This document shows, one piece after another, positions 26,990 to 40,599 of a DNA stretch of 64,000 nucleotides (the first letter of the stretch is position 1; every line of letters begins with the position of its first letter). A program made the translations under genes and the position numbers. The notes beneath the pieces are model-generated. The model saw nothing but the letters and a program-made list of their open reading frames with translations, had not been told where the DNA came from and did not search any database. Origin of the DNA: Desmodus rotundus (taxonomy: Eukaryota > Chordata > Mammalia > Chiroptera > Phyllostomidae); NCBI RefSeq assembly GCF_022682495.2, contig NC_071394.1, forward strand, positions 27,996,470-28,060,469. Direction: 5' to 3'.

Positions 26990-29900
26990 CCAGATCCAAA
27001 TGACATTGGGGGACAATCCCAGGCATGTCCGATTTATCTGTTCGACTCCTTCCTTCCCTTCTTTCCTTTCCCACCAAAGAATGCACGTGGTCTAGGGCAG
27101 CTAATTCATTCATTCGCTCGCCCTCATTCATCTGACTTTCCCCGAGGCACCTCCCAAGTCCTTGGAGACATGCTGAGGATTCCCAGGTGAACAAGGTGCA
27201 ACTCCTCCCTTCAGGGAGTCGGGTCAGGGATGTTAAGGGGAAGAGTGAGGGAGAAAAAGCAGTAAGGGTGCCTTCCCCTTTCACGGCCAGTTGTATATTT
27301 GTTTGTTTGTTTACTACTATAATCTAATACTAGATTTGGCCTGATTTCAGAAAATGCCCTTGTTTTACTGAACAGAGGCGTTTTACCTTATCGTGTAGTT
27401 TCTGACCTTTCAGGACCCTGCACTTTCTTCTCGTCTGGGCTGGTGTTAATCTCTCCCTGTTTTCATTACATTCTAGGGAGTCTGTGCGTCTGCTGCATAC
27501 ACTTCTACCCACTCCTAGACACACACCCTCTCTGCCCTCCCTGCTCTGGCTCAGTGCAGGGCTGGCGGGTGGTAGTGTGTGAGGGAGTGTCACAATCGGC
27601 AGGAACGTGTTTGGACTGGGGCTCCAAGTCTGTGTGCCCTGGATCTCCTTGAAGCTGAAGCTGCACGGCACGCCCACGACAGCAGGTACTGCGAGACTGT
27701 TCTGGTCCTGGACTCTGTGCCCAGGGCTCCCAACTGTTCCGTCTTTCGTCCTGCTGCCCTGACCCTCCCAGCTTCCCAAGGTCAGGTGTACCTGGGTGTT
27801 AAAGTCTTGATCCTTAACCTGTGTGCGTGTTTATCACTTTAAGTGTGGGTCAAATACCCTTATCTTTTGCTCGGGATTAAAAGAATACTCCATTTTGACC
27901 CCTCTCAGAGTATCTAAAAATCTGGTTGAAATTTGAACTTTCTAATATTCTTATGCCAAATCTAGCTCCCTTAAACTTTCATTTTGCACTTTCTCTCCAG
28001 AGTCTTGACTTGAACTTCTGTCCTCAGCCATATGAAGAGCCCCCTTCCCTGGACTGTAAGGTTCCCTCTGAGATTTTCTGGTTGTAGGGAGTGAGAAGGT
28101 AGAGGCACTTTGTCTGCAGGCAGTGGTGAGTCTCAAAAATCCAGTCTAACTAGAAGCTTCTCATCTACTTCCAGATTCATAGGAAAAGGTTTCATTTTCC
28201 TGAGCCAGTGCAGGGAAGCCACTGAAAATGCACACAAAAATGAATTTTCATATTGACCATAGTTGTAAATTGTATAAAAGTACTCAGCTCCACTTTAACA
28301 AAGAGTTGCTATTTTACTATGACTCGTTCTTAGTGGGGATTTTCAAAATATAAAATGTATAATGTCAGGAACACGATAATCTCTTTACAACCTGTGATCA
28401 TATTTCTTAACAGGATTTTGCTTTCCAGTGCAGATGGTTTGACATAACATTCAAAGCAGCCAGCACTTAGTTAGGAAATGCCAAGGCCAATATTTGAATG
28501 CAGACACAAGTTTTAACAAAGGAAAATGTGTATCTCTGTAGCTGTTTGCCTGTGAATATCCCCCAGAGTATTAATACAATCTTCTTGAATCATATCCAAG
28601 TTAGCAAACGCTCTAAAAAGTCTGTAATGTGCCAGTTCATCAGACACATAGAATTCCTTGTCACCAAACATTTTTGAGCTGTCTACTGTGTACCAGGTAC
28701 TAGGCAAATGTGTTATTGTTTGAGACCCTGAACTTTCATCCTGACTTGTGGGCAAGGGCAAGGAAGGTAGGCTTTGTAAGGTTGTTTTCCTCTGTTTTTG
28801 TTAAATTGTTGAAGTATTTGTACTTAATAGCAATCTTTAAAACATTTATTGAACTCTCTGTTACATTTTTGGTCATTTTTACAATTCAAGGAGAGAAAGT
28901 CAGTGTTTAAGCCAACTCATTTATTGGAAAATGAATGCCAGCACAAGCTTAAGTTTTGGCTTTCCAACTGGAAGACCTTAATATCATGACAACATTTTAC
29001 AATAATGTTATTTCCAGCAAGCCAGGTGATAATTTAGCTGTAGATTCCTTATGATTGCTGACCATAACTCACTCAAGCCCCTTTTCATCTCTTGACTCTG
29101 TAGGGAGCCACAGAAGGAAAAAAAAAAACAAACCCAAAACACTAGCCTTCTTCCTCTGGCACCGTTGCTGGAGGGTATGGTAAAGGAAGTGACAGATGGC
29201 TATGATGGCCCCATCCTCATTGTTCCTTGAAAGAACCTGGAGCAGGACCAGCTCAGATCCAGTTGGCTTCAGAGAATCTAGGTCTTACAAGGAGTGAGGT
29301 GCTCTGTTATCTTTGCCTCTAAGCCCCAAACACAAACAACTTCAATGGATCTGGAGACATACAGATACAAGAAACCAAGAGGCCCCATTCTATTCTTACC
29401 CCATGAATGGTGTCATAATGCCTGGTCGACAGTGCATGTCTTAGCCACACACTCCACTTTACAGGGCCCAACACCTCTTCCCATATCATCTCCCACTATG
29501 CCCTCCCCAGCCACGCCTGGCAAGTGGGCCTGCCTCCAGGAATCAGACTGGGTGGATGCTATGATGTCAGGACACCGGGCAGCAGCATTTCTAAAATGTG
29601 TTAGACCACAGTTGCCTTTTTTCTTTCCCTGGAAAAATACACAAAGTTCAAGTTGTCTCCCAGGCTGTGAGGCACACATCCAAATGCCCTACGTGGTGGG
29701 CCCACCCAGGCCCAGGAGAGTGTGGAGGAGAACACGAGTGTGTCATATGGGTGTGTTCACCACTCCTGCTCCCCTCTGTCTCATCCTTGACCACATTCTC
29801 TTGACAGACCATATGGTCTGGGAGTGACCTGGAATATATTAAGAGCATTGGCTTGTAGAACCCTTGCAGACCAAGGGAGCGATGGCAGAGTGGGATTTTA
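26990..29900. other. Intergenic sequence, no gene
   Basis: Unassigned sequence with short frames but no protein family signature. I could not name any mobile element in it with confidence. Confidence 0.4.
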
Positions 29901-29904
29901 GACT

Positions 29905-30190
29905 TCTTAATTCATTTAACATGTATTTATTGAGGACATTTAATATGTTAGACCCTGTGGTAGGTGCCGGGGATGCAACAATGAATAAGAAGCTAGGTCT
30001 AATGGGGAGAAAGACAAGTAAACAGGCAATTATGATACAGTATGAATCAGAAAACCTGGATCCAAGGTCTTTAGTTAATACTTTATCACATTGGGCAAGT
30101 CATGCCCCTTGTTGGAGCTTCAGTTTCTGAATCTGCAAATTAAGGATATTCTGACAGTTAAATGACATGGATGCATATCAATGCTATTAG
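29905..30190 (+). repeat. Ancient repeat joined to a MIR fragment
   Basis: 'aacatgtatttattgaggacatttaatatgttagaccctgtggtaggtgccggggatgc' is the common 'tattgagcacctactatgtgcca' type of old repeat. From about 30045, 'gggcaagtcatgccccttgttggagcttcagtttctgaatctg' is MIR core. Confidence 0.65.
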
Positions 30191-30639
30191 TAGTTATGAT
30201 TCTTTCTTACTCATTAACATGAACTGACCTCACCAGCATAAAATTATCCCTCTCACCCCTCCAAGAGAGGAGACCAAGGAGAAGAAATCTGACCCAGTGT
30301 CTAGTATTTAGTGGTCAAGAGGATAGAAATTGAGTCGCTGCAGTAAGTATTTCTTGAGAAGAAGTCATCTGCCTTTTATCCAGAGAAAGTGTCTGTATGT
30401 TCACTGTTTGCTGAAAAGTAGGAGCACTGTACTGTGCCTTACATTTTACCCTACTTGTTTTATTTGATTGCAATTAGTGGGTACATGGAGTAGATCTATT
30501 ATAAATAGATTTGTTTAGGCTTCAAAGGTATTATTTGGGATGTTACTCTCCAATAAAAGAATGCTGCAATTAATTTGGGGATGTCATTAATATATCAGGT
30601 CTTAGGGGCAAGGCAAAGGTATAGGTTAGAATACAATTA

Positions 30640-31020
30640 GCTCTGATATTAGAAAATCCAAAATAACATGGGTTTAAACTCTAGAGAAGTTAATTTATCT
30701 CTCACATAAACATAGGCCAGCCAGAGTCAACACAGTAGCTAGCTCCTTGATAATCAAGTACTTTGACTACTTCTATCTTGTAGTTCCACCAGCTTCAAAA
30801 ACTGACTTTCACCTTATAGTCCAAGATGACTCATTCCAGCCAGGAGCGAGGAGGAAGGCATGAAGACAGGCAAGCCCCCTTCCTTTTAGGAGATTCCACA
30901 GAAACCAACACCTAGTCACCTAGCTATACCCAGCTGCAAGGGAGGCTGGAAGCGGCAGCCTTTAATCTGCTGTCCATATGCTCAGCTAAAATTCAAGCTT
31001 CTATTACTAAAGAAGGAGAA
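30640..31020 (+). repeat. Old mammalian interspersed repeat, family not named
   Basis: 'gaagttaatttatctctcacataaacataggcc', 'cttctatcttgtagttccaccag' and 'agtccaagatgactcattccagcc' recur in many mammalian loci as a degenerate repeat. The end points are approximate. Confidence 0.45.
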
Positions 31021-32669
31021 GAGATGACCAGCCTTTGCCATAGAATGTCTAGGCCTGGTGCTTCATTCGGTATATATGTTACCATTTATGTGTTGGCGCC
31101 ATAATCACTGTCACTGATTCTGGATAACGTTCACTGTCCCCTTTGCTGACTTGTGGTTTTAGCTGCTATGCAGTGGCAGGATTCTGTTTTGGAACCCCTC
31201 AGCATATTGCCACTACTTATTTACTTTTAGTTGTGGCTGCTGGTATGTGACTTTCTTCTTAGTGTAGGGAGGTGTGAACGAAGAAGCTGGGAGAGGTAGG
31301 GTATCGGAAGCCTATCTGGGAAGGTCCTGGTGTGGATTGTGGAGAATACCACCAGTACCATGTGGCAGCATTCCCTTTGTGGAATGGGTCCTCTGGTGTC
31401 AGGCACATCACATGCGTGGGTCTTCAGCAGAACTTCATTTTCTTCCCTTGGAAATTGGATGAGAAATGAGACAGAACATAGTCAAGGAAAGTGGAAGCCC
31501 TGGGTTCTTCCTGGCCCCATTACCATGTAAAGCAGTCTTGGGGGTGGAGAGTGGTGGACAACTGTAGAAACCAGGATCTGCTTTTTTACAGCTTCAGCAG
31601 CCAGAGGCTGCAGCAAAAAATGTGTGGAGCAGGTGGCCCTGAGGGGTAGAGTCAAAACTATAAGCAGATCCCCTACATAGCAGAAAAGGCCCTGCTCAGC
31701 TAGAGCCCAAGGACAATCTGCAAAGATAAGTGTGGAGAGACTTAATTACCATTTAAAGCCAGTTGTCCCGGCCTGACCTCTCTGCCAGTAAACTCTGCTT
31801 CTGAGACTTATCTGTGTTCATACCTACATGGTCAGTTCTCCCCTCCAAATCTAGGAGGGTACTTAGCAACACATACAACCTTCCAGGTATAGAGAGCTGG
31901 GGGCTGGAAAGGCCTGTGGATCCCCAGTCTCACTTGGGGTTCCTCCCCAGGATGCTGCTTGGCTTGGAGCAAGTCTGAGCGTGGAAGTTACACACCGAGT
32001 GTTAATGCCAATGTGTGGGGAAGAGGGTTGTTTCCCTGCAGAAACATCTGGAGTGACATGGAGGACATACTTATACACATTTACACGAGCCCCCGGGGGA
32101 TTCCCCTGCCTGAGAGAACTGGCGGATAGTTCCTATTACACATTTATTTCCTTAAAGGAGGTATTTTATATTCTACCCTGTAATTCAATTCCTTTGGCTC
32201 CCCACCCTGCTAAAAAGGAAAAGTACATACAGTCCAAACAATTTTTAAAACCAAAGTTTTTTCTCTCCACATAGCTAATGTGCACAATTTGTGCAGCTTT
32301 TACACACATCTGTAAGCTATGACTTGTTTATACCAGCCCTACAATATTTTAAAAATAAAGTATAGTGTTTTTCAGTCTGTATACAATAGCATTTTCTTTT
32401 ATCAACCCCCCACATACAAATGTATCCCCCTTTTAGGGTGTAATTACACGTCTAAATCATAATGTATACAATTGATGTATAGGGAGGACATCTATGTTTT
32501 ATAGCAAACATACCAAAAGGATGTAAGGTACTCATGTTGGTCCTTTAAAATACAGTAAGTAATAACCTGCAGAGCTAGAAAAGGCCACCTGAGTTGGTTT
32601 GGTCCTGTTCTCTGTGCTGGTCTTGGAGAATTTAGGATCACGGAATGAGAAAGTATTCTAGAGACAGTA
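31021..32669. other. Intergenic sequence, no gene
   Basis: I recognise no coding signature and no assignable repeat. Confidence 0.4.
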
Positions 32670-32815
32670 ATATCCCATCCTGTCATTTTACCCCATGTGG
32701 CCACAGAAGCTCAGGAGGAAGGTAATTTTCTCAAGCTAGCTGACTTTTCCACAACCCAGAGCTGGGACTCTGGATTCCAAGACAGGGCTCTCTCTGTGCT
32801 ATCTCACAATCTCAT
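32670..32815 (-). repeat. MIR fragment
   Basis: 'cattttaccccatgtggccacagaagctcaggagg', 'ggtaattttctcaagct' and 'cccagagctgggactctggattccaa' follow reverse-strand MIR. Confidence 0.55.
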
Positions 32816-32941
32816 CTAGATTAACCTGGAATTTCCCTCCAGGAAAAGATGTTGAGTTGACCCCGAAGAGCCTGTTAGGTCATACCAAGAGCCTCCCAGT
32901 CAGTACCAGAACTCCAGCCTCAGCCATCCTCCAGGATTCAG

Positions 32942-33062
32942 CTTTTCAAAAAGTAGTTGGAGGACTAGCAGCTTTGGTCTCACCTGGGGGCTGGTTAGAA
33001 ATGTAGCCAGACCTGCTGAATGAGAATCTGCATTTTAACAAGGTGCCTAGGTGATTTGCCTC
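32942..33062 (+). mobile_element. MER5-like hAT fragment
   Basis: 'cctgggggctggttagaaatgtag', 'cctgctgaatgagaatctgcattttaacaaggtgcctaggtgatt' follows the MER5A internal sequence. The ends are missing. Confidence 0.7.
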
Positions 33063-33214
33063 TACTGCAAGATCAGTCCTTAAAGACCTGTTTAATCATT
33101 TTCCTTTGGGGCATTCAAAACCTGTTGCTTATCCATTCTTATACGAATGTTTTTAGTTTTTTTTTTTTCTTATGCAAATGTTTTTGAAGTCCAGGCTCAA
33201 TCCAGCTACTAAAC

Positions 33215-33495
33215 CAATGGTTTTCAACCTTTTTCATCTCATGGCACACATAAACTAATTACTAAAATTCTGCCACACACCAAAGAATATATTTTTTGCC
33301 AATCTGACCAAAAAATAGGTATGATTTTGATTCATACACACCAGATGACTAATGTTGTGTTGGCTGTTGTCATTTTTAATTTGACAGTCTAAGGGAAAAG
33401 AGGTCAGTGCCCCTGACTAAATAGTCAGGTACTTCATGTTTTAAAAACTCTTTCAGCGCACCAGTGGGCTATGGCACAGCAGTTAAAAATTGCTG
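33215..33495. mobile_element. hAT-type MITE with 8-bp target duplication
   Basis: A 281-bp non-autonomous element. The left end is CAATGGTTTTCAACC and the right end, reverse-complemented, is CAGCAATTTTTAACT, so the inverted repeats are imperfect. It is flanked by tactaaac (33207-33214) and tactgaac (33496-33503), an 8-bp target duplication with one mismatch, diagnostic of hAT transposases. No coding capacity. Confidence 0.88.
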
Positions 33496-33503
33496 TACTG
33501 AAC

Positions 33504-36240
33504 CTGGGAAGTATGCTTTCTCTGTTTGTATGCTAGACTTTCTTGATGGGTGTATCTGGTACTCTAGATATTCAAAGCTCTCCCCAGGTGAGTAGCCTTC
33601 CATGGGTTCTTAAATTGGATGTTTGAGAATGATTAAACTAGGTAAACCATGGAAACCAGCAAGCACTTCTCCATGCCACCTTGTTAGTCTCAGATACCAA
33701 ATCACAAAGGCTGTTTATTTTTTTTTTACTAATGACATTTTCTCTCTACTTTCTCACTTGCTCCTGACTTGAGAAGATAAACTCTGCTTGATTCCCAAAT
33801 GTCCTCTTCCTCATCCCCCTGTTAATCACTAGGACTAACAGGATTGGTCCTGAAGGCCTATTTACACTACTCTGAGATCCAATCACTGGGCTGATCTGAC
33901 TGCAATATCTGGTATGCTAATGATCACTGGGATTGATTTACCTAATCTGGTTGGCTAACTGCAAGTCTCCACCTACTTCACCATTCAATGAAAGTCCCTC
34001 CTCAAGTTGTGCTTTGGTCAAAAATAACATCCCAGAGTAAGCCAGGGCTAAATCAGTTAATGATGTTGGGGGGGGGGGTTGTTTTTGGTTTTGTTTTGTT
34101 TGTTTGTTGAGTAAAAGGAAGCACTTCACCACAGGTCCCAGCTCTGAACTTGCACTAACAGATTCCAGGAAAGGGGATTGTTGTGTATAGCAGGAAGTAA
34201 TCTAGTTCAGTATTATTGTTTTTGTTCTGATGGGCGCCTCTCTTACAAAGCAGTGACTTAAGGGGGGGGCCAGTCAACAAAGTTTTTGTACTTATTTAAA
34301 GGCTGTTACCAAAACCCAGTATCTCTCCTGGCTCTTCACTGTTACCTCATTGCAAGGGTGATGTCTTCTGCTGAGTATCTGGGCTCACTAACCACAGCAG
34401 AGAGAGGCCAGGGCATTATTGCTCAAATGATTTTCCCCTACTCTTCCTCTTTTTTTTCCCCCCCAAGTTAAATATTTGCAAGATGGATCAGGCTGGGGCA
34501 GGGGGTGGTGGTGGTTATTCCGCTGAGTATAATGCACCCCTTCTCAGCATGGTACTACTTCCACAAAATAGACTTCATGAGTTGTATGCTTGCATTTTTT
34601 TCTAATGTATTCTTCTCTATCCTACATTGTTCTATTAATTTGATAGTATACCATTTCAGCCAAACATTTGTTCCAAATTCTGGAAGAGTCAGGAGAAGCT
34701 TCCAGACAAAACCCTGCCCAAGAACCTTCCTAAGCAAGCACAGTTTCAACCCATTCCCCAGCACCTGAACTGTCTTCTCAGGGGACTTCAGAATCTGAAT
34801 GAGGTCAGTGATAGGACCCCAGCTCAGTTACTTCGACACACCTAGTTGCTGTGATAAGACACATCTGTAGGCAATTCTGCGACCAGCTCAGAGGCAGAAA
34901 CCTGGGTCAGACAGAAGCAGTGGGTTAGGAACCAGATCTGAGCGTTGAGAAGTACAAAAGCTTGCAGGGCCCGCTCCTTGCTTCTCGGGTTGAGCGGCTT
35001 CCTTCAGGCCTTGCGCAGGCAGACTCACCGCCATTGACATTCACGTTCCACTCAAGTAGTCTGCTTTTGGAATTCCCTGGGGATTTTCACGAGCACAGAG
35101 GTCACTACTTCTGACAATTAAGCTTTAAAGTTAATTCCCAAGATAAATAGAGAAAATGGACACCACTTTGGTTGTAATTTTTCTTGCTTCAAACTCTAAA
35201 AGGCAACAGTGAACCAGCTGCCAGACTCGGTTCCTGGAAACTCAAGAAACATAGGCATTTTATTTTTTTACCTTTCAAAATGAGCAATTTAGAATGATCA
35301 GAAACAGCAAAATCCATGTAAGTGTCTTAATTCTACAAGTCTGCGTGCATTTCTGAGAGGACAGAGAATCATTGTTTCCATTTTTTTAAAGCTATGTAAG
35401 TAGTGGTTTCTTTTTAAACTGGAATGATACAGGGTGGTACTCTTACTTGTGAGCTGGATGATTCGGTAACACACTCTGCATGGAGTAGAAAAAGTAAATA
35501 ACCGAACCCATACTTTGTAATTACACAGGACGGGGGCGGAGGCGGGGGCAGCGTCAAAGCCGCACTGCAGGAATAGAGTGGGGGGGCCTGGGGCTGCAGC
35601 TGCAGGTCTGGCCTCTTCTCCAGCACAGGGCACCCTGGTCATGGATGACAGCGAACAGGAATCGGAATCTACAGGTCCCAGCAGGAACCCAGGTACTGAG
35701 GGGAGCTGAGGGGCGCTGAGCAGAAAAAGGAAGGATCGGTTACACTAGGCCTTAGCCAGCAGGAAAATTAGGATTTGTAGAATAAAATATGAGTTTACGC
35801 TGGGAGTTTAGAGCTTTACTCCACCATTTCCTAGACAGTGCGCAGGACACCTCAAGATTGTAATAATTTTGCTGAGGAAAAAAGATTCCACTGTCAAATA
35901 AGTTTGAGAAAAGCTGTCTACTAAACCCCTACTGGAATATCAAAACTCACGTTAGCACAACCAAAGCTCTGAGAAGTCCTACAGCAAAGATATTTGTTTA
36001 ATCCAGTCTTCCCCACCCCTATTTGATTTCTGAAGCTCCTTTTGGCTATAAAGGTCCACAGGTTCTTGCTGACTAGGCGATTTCTGCTTTTCAAGCTAGT
36101 TCGTTCGATGACAGAGAAAATTATGATAATTCACATTTTAAAATTTAAATTACAACACAAAAATGTATAGGGATTTAATTATTTTCCTTGTCAATGCAAA
36201 CCAAGAGGCAGGTACAATTTAACTGTAACAACTTGGTTTT
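33504..36240. other. Intergenic sequence, no gene
   Basis: Contains a G10 run near 34069-34078 and a G-rich patch near 35530-35590. The frames here lack any recognisable domain. Confidence 0.4.
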
Positions 36241-36244
36241 GTAA

Positions 36245-36370
36245 TCGCAATGCTGTTGTTCCTCAGCTGCGTGACCCTGGGCATTCACTTAGCCTTGGTT
36301 TTTCCTATTTTGATCTTTGAATTAAAAATCTGTTCCAACACTTGTCTGTGTATAGGACTATTGATTAAAG
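36245..36370 (+). repeat. MIR fragment
   Basis: 'gctgcgtgaccctgggcattcacttagccttggtttttcc' is a diverged plus-strand MIR core. Confidence 0.6.
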
Positions 36371-37439
36371 AGTCTTCTTACAATAGTTCATCCAGTTGGT
36401 AAACCTTTCAACATTCATTCCACTACAGAATCTGTCCACTAGAAATGTAACACCAATTATAGAAGAACCTTTGGAAAATCAAGATGAGAAGAAAAGAATG
36501 GTGTCTGGTTAATCAACACTTACTATGTCCCGTCCCATTCACTGTTTTAAGTGCTTTACTTGTATTAACACCAAGGCCCACTGCTCTGCAACCCCAGGAA
36601 CCTAGAAAAGCCACTCAATTAGTTGAAAGTGGAACAAGCTGTTTCTGAGGGACTGACCAACCAACTAATCACCCAATCCCCTAACCTTTTAAAGGGGGCA
36701 TGGAGGTAACTTTCAAAGTATAAGCATTGCAATTATCTTGCTTTTCACAGTTTCACAGGTGTGGCCTTTTTGTGTTCAACCAGCATTCTACAGGTTATTT
36801 GCAGTGTGTTATAAGCCCAGGCACTGAAAAGGCAGATCAAATACTTTCTCCTCCTGAGGGAATATCCCTTTATAGCTTTAACTTTAGACTTTTCTGCAGG
36901 AACCAGTGGACTGTATCTGTGGAGGACAGCCAGTGTGTTCACAGACCATTATTGAGGCCGGGCACACTCGTAGTGTGAGCAGAAATAGAGCTGCGGAATG
37001 CCACACCAGTGGCACGCATGTTATAGGATGCTAACCTGTTTTTAATATCCTGACTCATTTCTTTTGCTCTCATCACTCCAGTTCTCCCAGTGCATAGTAA
37101 AGTGCCCTACAGACAAGCCTGTGTTAATCAGGACTCATCTATGCAAATGACAAAACTCCAACTCTAGCTAGCTTAAGCAATAAAGGGAATAGACTGGTTC
37201 TTGTAACTGAAAACTCCATAGTTGAATAGCTTCAGGTCCAGGAACACCTAGATCTAGGAACTCAAGCCATAATTATGAGAGTCTCTTCTTTCTCTCTCTC
37301 TCTCCTTTTCATAATACATGGCCACCTCATTCTCCTCTCCAGCAGGGAACTCCCACCCTGAGCCCTGCGAAGATGGTCATTTGTATCTCTAGTTTATATA
37401 ATCCTTAAGCTGTATCATCCCAGAGGAAGCAAGGGTGTC

Positions 37440-37682
37440 TTTCCTTGCACATCAAGAACCCAAGCTCTGGTACAAAACTACCTAGTTACACAGTCTGTCT
37501 TGACTACCTAGCTGTGTGATTTTAGACAAAGTACTTTGTCTTTGTCTCCATTGCTTTATCTGTAAAAGGGAGATAATAATAGCATGACCTCATTAAGTTA
37601 ATATGAGAATTAGTTGAGATAATGCATGTAAAGCATTTTGAACAATTCCTGGCACATGGTAAGCACTCAGTAAATGCTAGTA
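37440..37682 (+). repeat. MIR, near full length
   Basis: 'ctagctgtgtgattttagacaaagtactttg', 'ctttatctgtaaaagggagataataatagcatgacctc' and 'gagataatgcatgtaaagcattttgaacaattcctggcacatggtaagcactcagtaaatg' cover most of the MIR consensus. Confidence 0.9.
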
Positions 37683-39924
37683 GTAGGAGAGAAGACGTTA
37701 ATTAGAAAAGTTGGTTCAGCTTGTGCCGTAGGCCTACCTCTGGATAAATTGCTGTTGGGGGCGGGGGATGAAGTAATTTGATTGGCCAGACTGCAGACCG
37801 GAGTCACATTCTCACCCTTGTGCACTGGGAGGGCAATGCCTAAGTCACATGGAGAGGTCATATGTTGGGCACACCACATATTTGCATGTTCACTACAGGG
37901 CCAGTACCTGGTCCAGTCCTGACCAGGACAGGAAAGAAATGGCCCAGCCCAGCCCTCCCGTGTGATTTGGAACAAAGTTGGGTTACCAGCATGATGTCCT
38001 ATTCAGAAGCTGAGCCTTATGTAGCTCTAGAGTGGCAGCGTCATCCCCCTGACTTACCACCTCAGCACCGGGCCCCTCTAGACATCACGACGATAATCAT
38101 GACAGGATTCCGGCATGACAGCTGTGTGGTTCCCAGCCTCACACCCCTAGCCCTGTATGTAACTGGGACACATTGTGCATTTCATTTTGTGGCTCGTACA
38201 AACCTAGTCTGCATTCTGGTCCCGCGAATCTTACAGTTTGGACACCCACACTACTACGCACTACTGCTGCCTGGAACCTCTCAGCACCGTGCCTTACCCA
38301 CTGGCTTGGACCAGCTGGTACCGACCACACCTAAGCTTCCTGTGCCCAAAGACATTGTGCCTTAGGTAGCCCAGGGGCAGTTTCCTTGTGGTTTTACCCT
38401 TGTCCTGTACTTCTTCCTGTGCTGCCCCAGATCCCAACATGTGTTGGCTCCATTTCAGCAAGTTCAGTCGGTGCCTCATTTCTCCATGGCCTTGCTGTTA
38501 CAACTGTATTTGCATGTGGTCTCTTCTCTGCTGGTCATTGTTTCAGAGCTCTGGCTCTTATTCCAGAAGCTTCCCATGTCCCCATCCATATTACTGGGTA
38601 ACATAATTTTAAAATTTTCTCTTGAAGAGAACATTATTTTTAATGTCTTGGCCCAGGCAACATGAGGTGCAATAAACTTGAGTTCCCATAAATGACATGG
38701 GTAGAATGGAAAGTTCCAGATTCACTATACATGCATTAACAGACAACCAGTTCTGTAGTTGACTTAATAAATTACATTTCCATGTCAGCAAGTAGGTATT
38801 TACTTTGCAATTAATGATTCCCCAAATACAAGAACTTCTAAGGAGAAGATAAAGCAGCTGCACATGTGATCTCGGAATAAATATCAAGAAAGGAGACACA
38901 AGCAGCCTGCAGAGTTCCAGCTGCTCTTCCCCCAACGCTTATCGGCGTTCTTATGGTCAGGCACATTTGAAGTTGGAAGGCACGTTTCCAACAGCTCTTG
39001 CCCTTATACATGATTCTTGAAATATTCAGACACTCTGGTTCCTATCAAAATAGTAGTCACTGTCACCAAAATTACTCATTTCCTCCTCAACCTCTGTTCT
39101 CCTTCCGGCCCCTCTTTGGCAGCTGTGTCTTCCATCCTGATGCTCAAGATGACAAATCCTAATTGCAGGGAGGCTGTGATACTGCATTCTTTAACACAAG
39201 CGGAGTGGAGCCAAGGATAGCCAGTGATTTATGTGATCATTCTACTCACTGGGGCAAGCAAGGCATTCTTAATCCCGTACCTTTAATCCTTGTCTCCTCC
39301 AAACCATCTTATTGTTGCAGCTGCACTGAGTTCCTTGAAACTAAACTGCAGTTTTCCAGGGATGGTAATTCCATCTTCCTGAGCTGATTCAAAGATTAAA
39401 CAGAGTGCTTTAGAGATTGCATTCTCAGCCAGAAGCAAGAGCAATCAAAAAGTGGCGTTGGGGCCGACAACAATACAAATTTCAGACGGGAAGAGGGGCT
39501 CAAAAAACCTTTAAGATTAAAGGCATTTGAATGAGTTTAGATTTTGACATCGAAGGATATAGGGCTTCCTTCTATACCATAAAATACTAAGGATTTTATA
39601 TCAGTATTTCCTCAAAACCTGGGCCCCTTAGATAAATGAATGGGTGGAGCATATGATACAGAAAACAATTTTCTCTCTGGTTCTGCTGCCAATCTGCTGA
39701 TTTGCTCTATAAGAGAGCATATATGCATATATTTTTTTCTTTTCTTTTTTTTTTTACAGAATATTCTTGTATCTCTCTTTAAATTTTCACAAAGTGTATT
39801 TTCAAGTCTGGATGCCTTATTTCGTAGTTTTTAGCTGAAAAGTAACCACTATCACTAAGCCTGCCAGAATGGATAATTGAGCCAAAAGATGGGTCAAAAA
39901 TTTGTCTGAGGGATTTGTCTGAGG
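37683..39924. other. Intergenic sequence, no gene
   Basis: Several frames of 60-167 codons occur, but none shows a domain, and the longest (37862-38365) has no recognisable composition or motif. Confidence 0.4.
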
Positions 39925-40032
39925 GACTTAAGGTTCTCATTCCCAAATATAAATCTCACCCCTATGCCAAATCCAGTCTATAGTGATTCATTCCTTTGTG
40001 CCCTTTCTCATATGTTTTTGTTATATTTTTGT
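39925..40032 (+). repeat. Local duplication, copy 1 (flanked by short direct repeats)
   Basis: The first 87 bases (from gacttaaggttctcattccc to ccctttctcat) match 40600-40686 with only two substitutions. The copy is bracketed by tgtctgaggga on both sides (39904, 39917 and 40034). This is how a templated insertion with target duplication would look. Confidence 0.85.
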
Positions 40033-40599
40033 TGTCTGAGGGATTGTTAGGAGAGCAAAGGCAGCCTGGTGCATAAAAATGGCAACCAGCCATCTGATGG
40101 GTGACTTTGGAGGGTACCCACTCTATCCAGCCAATCTGACCTTCTCGTGGCTACCATGGAGAAGGCTGGGACTTTGGCAACACCATTCTCCTCGCAGGAC
40201 AACCTTCCGGAGGAAATGTAGCTTTAAATAATTGGTGTGAGTAGTTTCTGTGCTGGTCTCCTCCCTGCCTTATCAAATTTAGAGGATTTTGTGCTCTTCC
40301 TTCTGATTGGCATCATACTGTGTGTTGCGCACCAGCAACAATCCTGAGGCACTTTATGGGCACAGGGTCCTTCTTTTGGGGGAAAACTGTACCAGACTTC
40401 ACTCCCCTATGGGAAGAGACAGCTGAGTTCATTCCCATTTCTCTGAACTCTCACAGCCTCTCATTTCACTGACTGCTTTCTGCAGCTGACTTCTAATTGT
40501 GACTTTCCCTCTTTTTATAGTTATTTGACCTTGAGCCAGTGAAGTAAAGGTTTTGTTTCTCAGTTCTGGCGTTTACAAGGACTGTTGCCTACGCAGTAT

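Noticed and set aside
37862..38365. 167-codon plus-strand frame
   Set aside because: No domain, no conserved-looking block and no splice context. The opposite strand is also partly open. Treated as chance.
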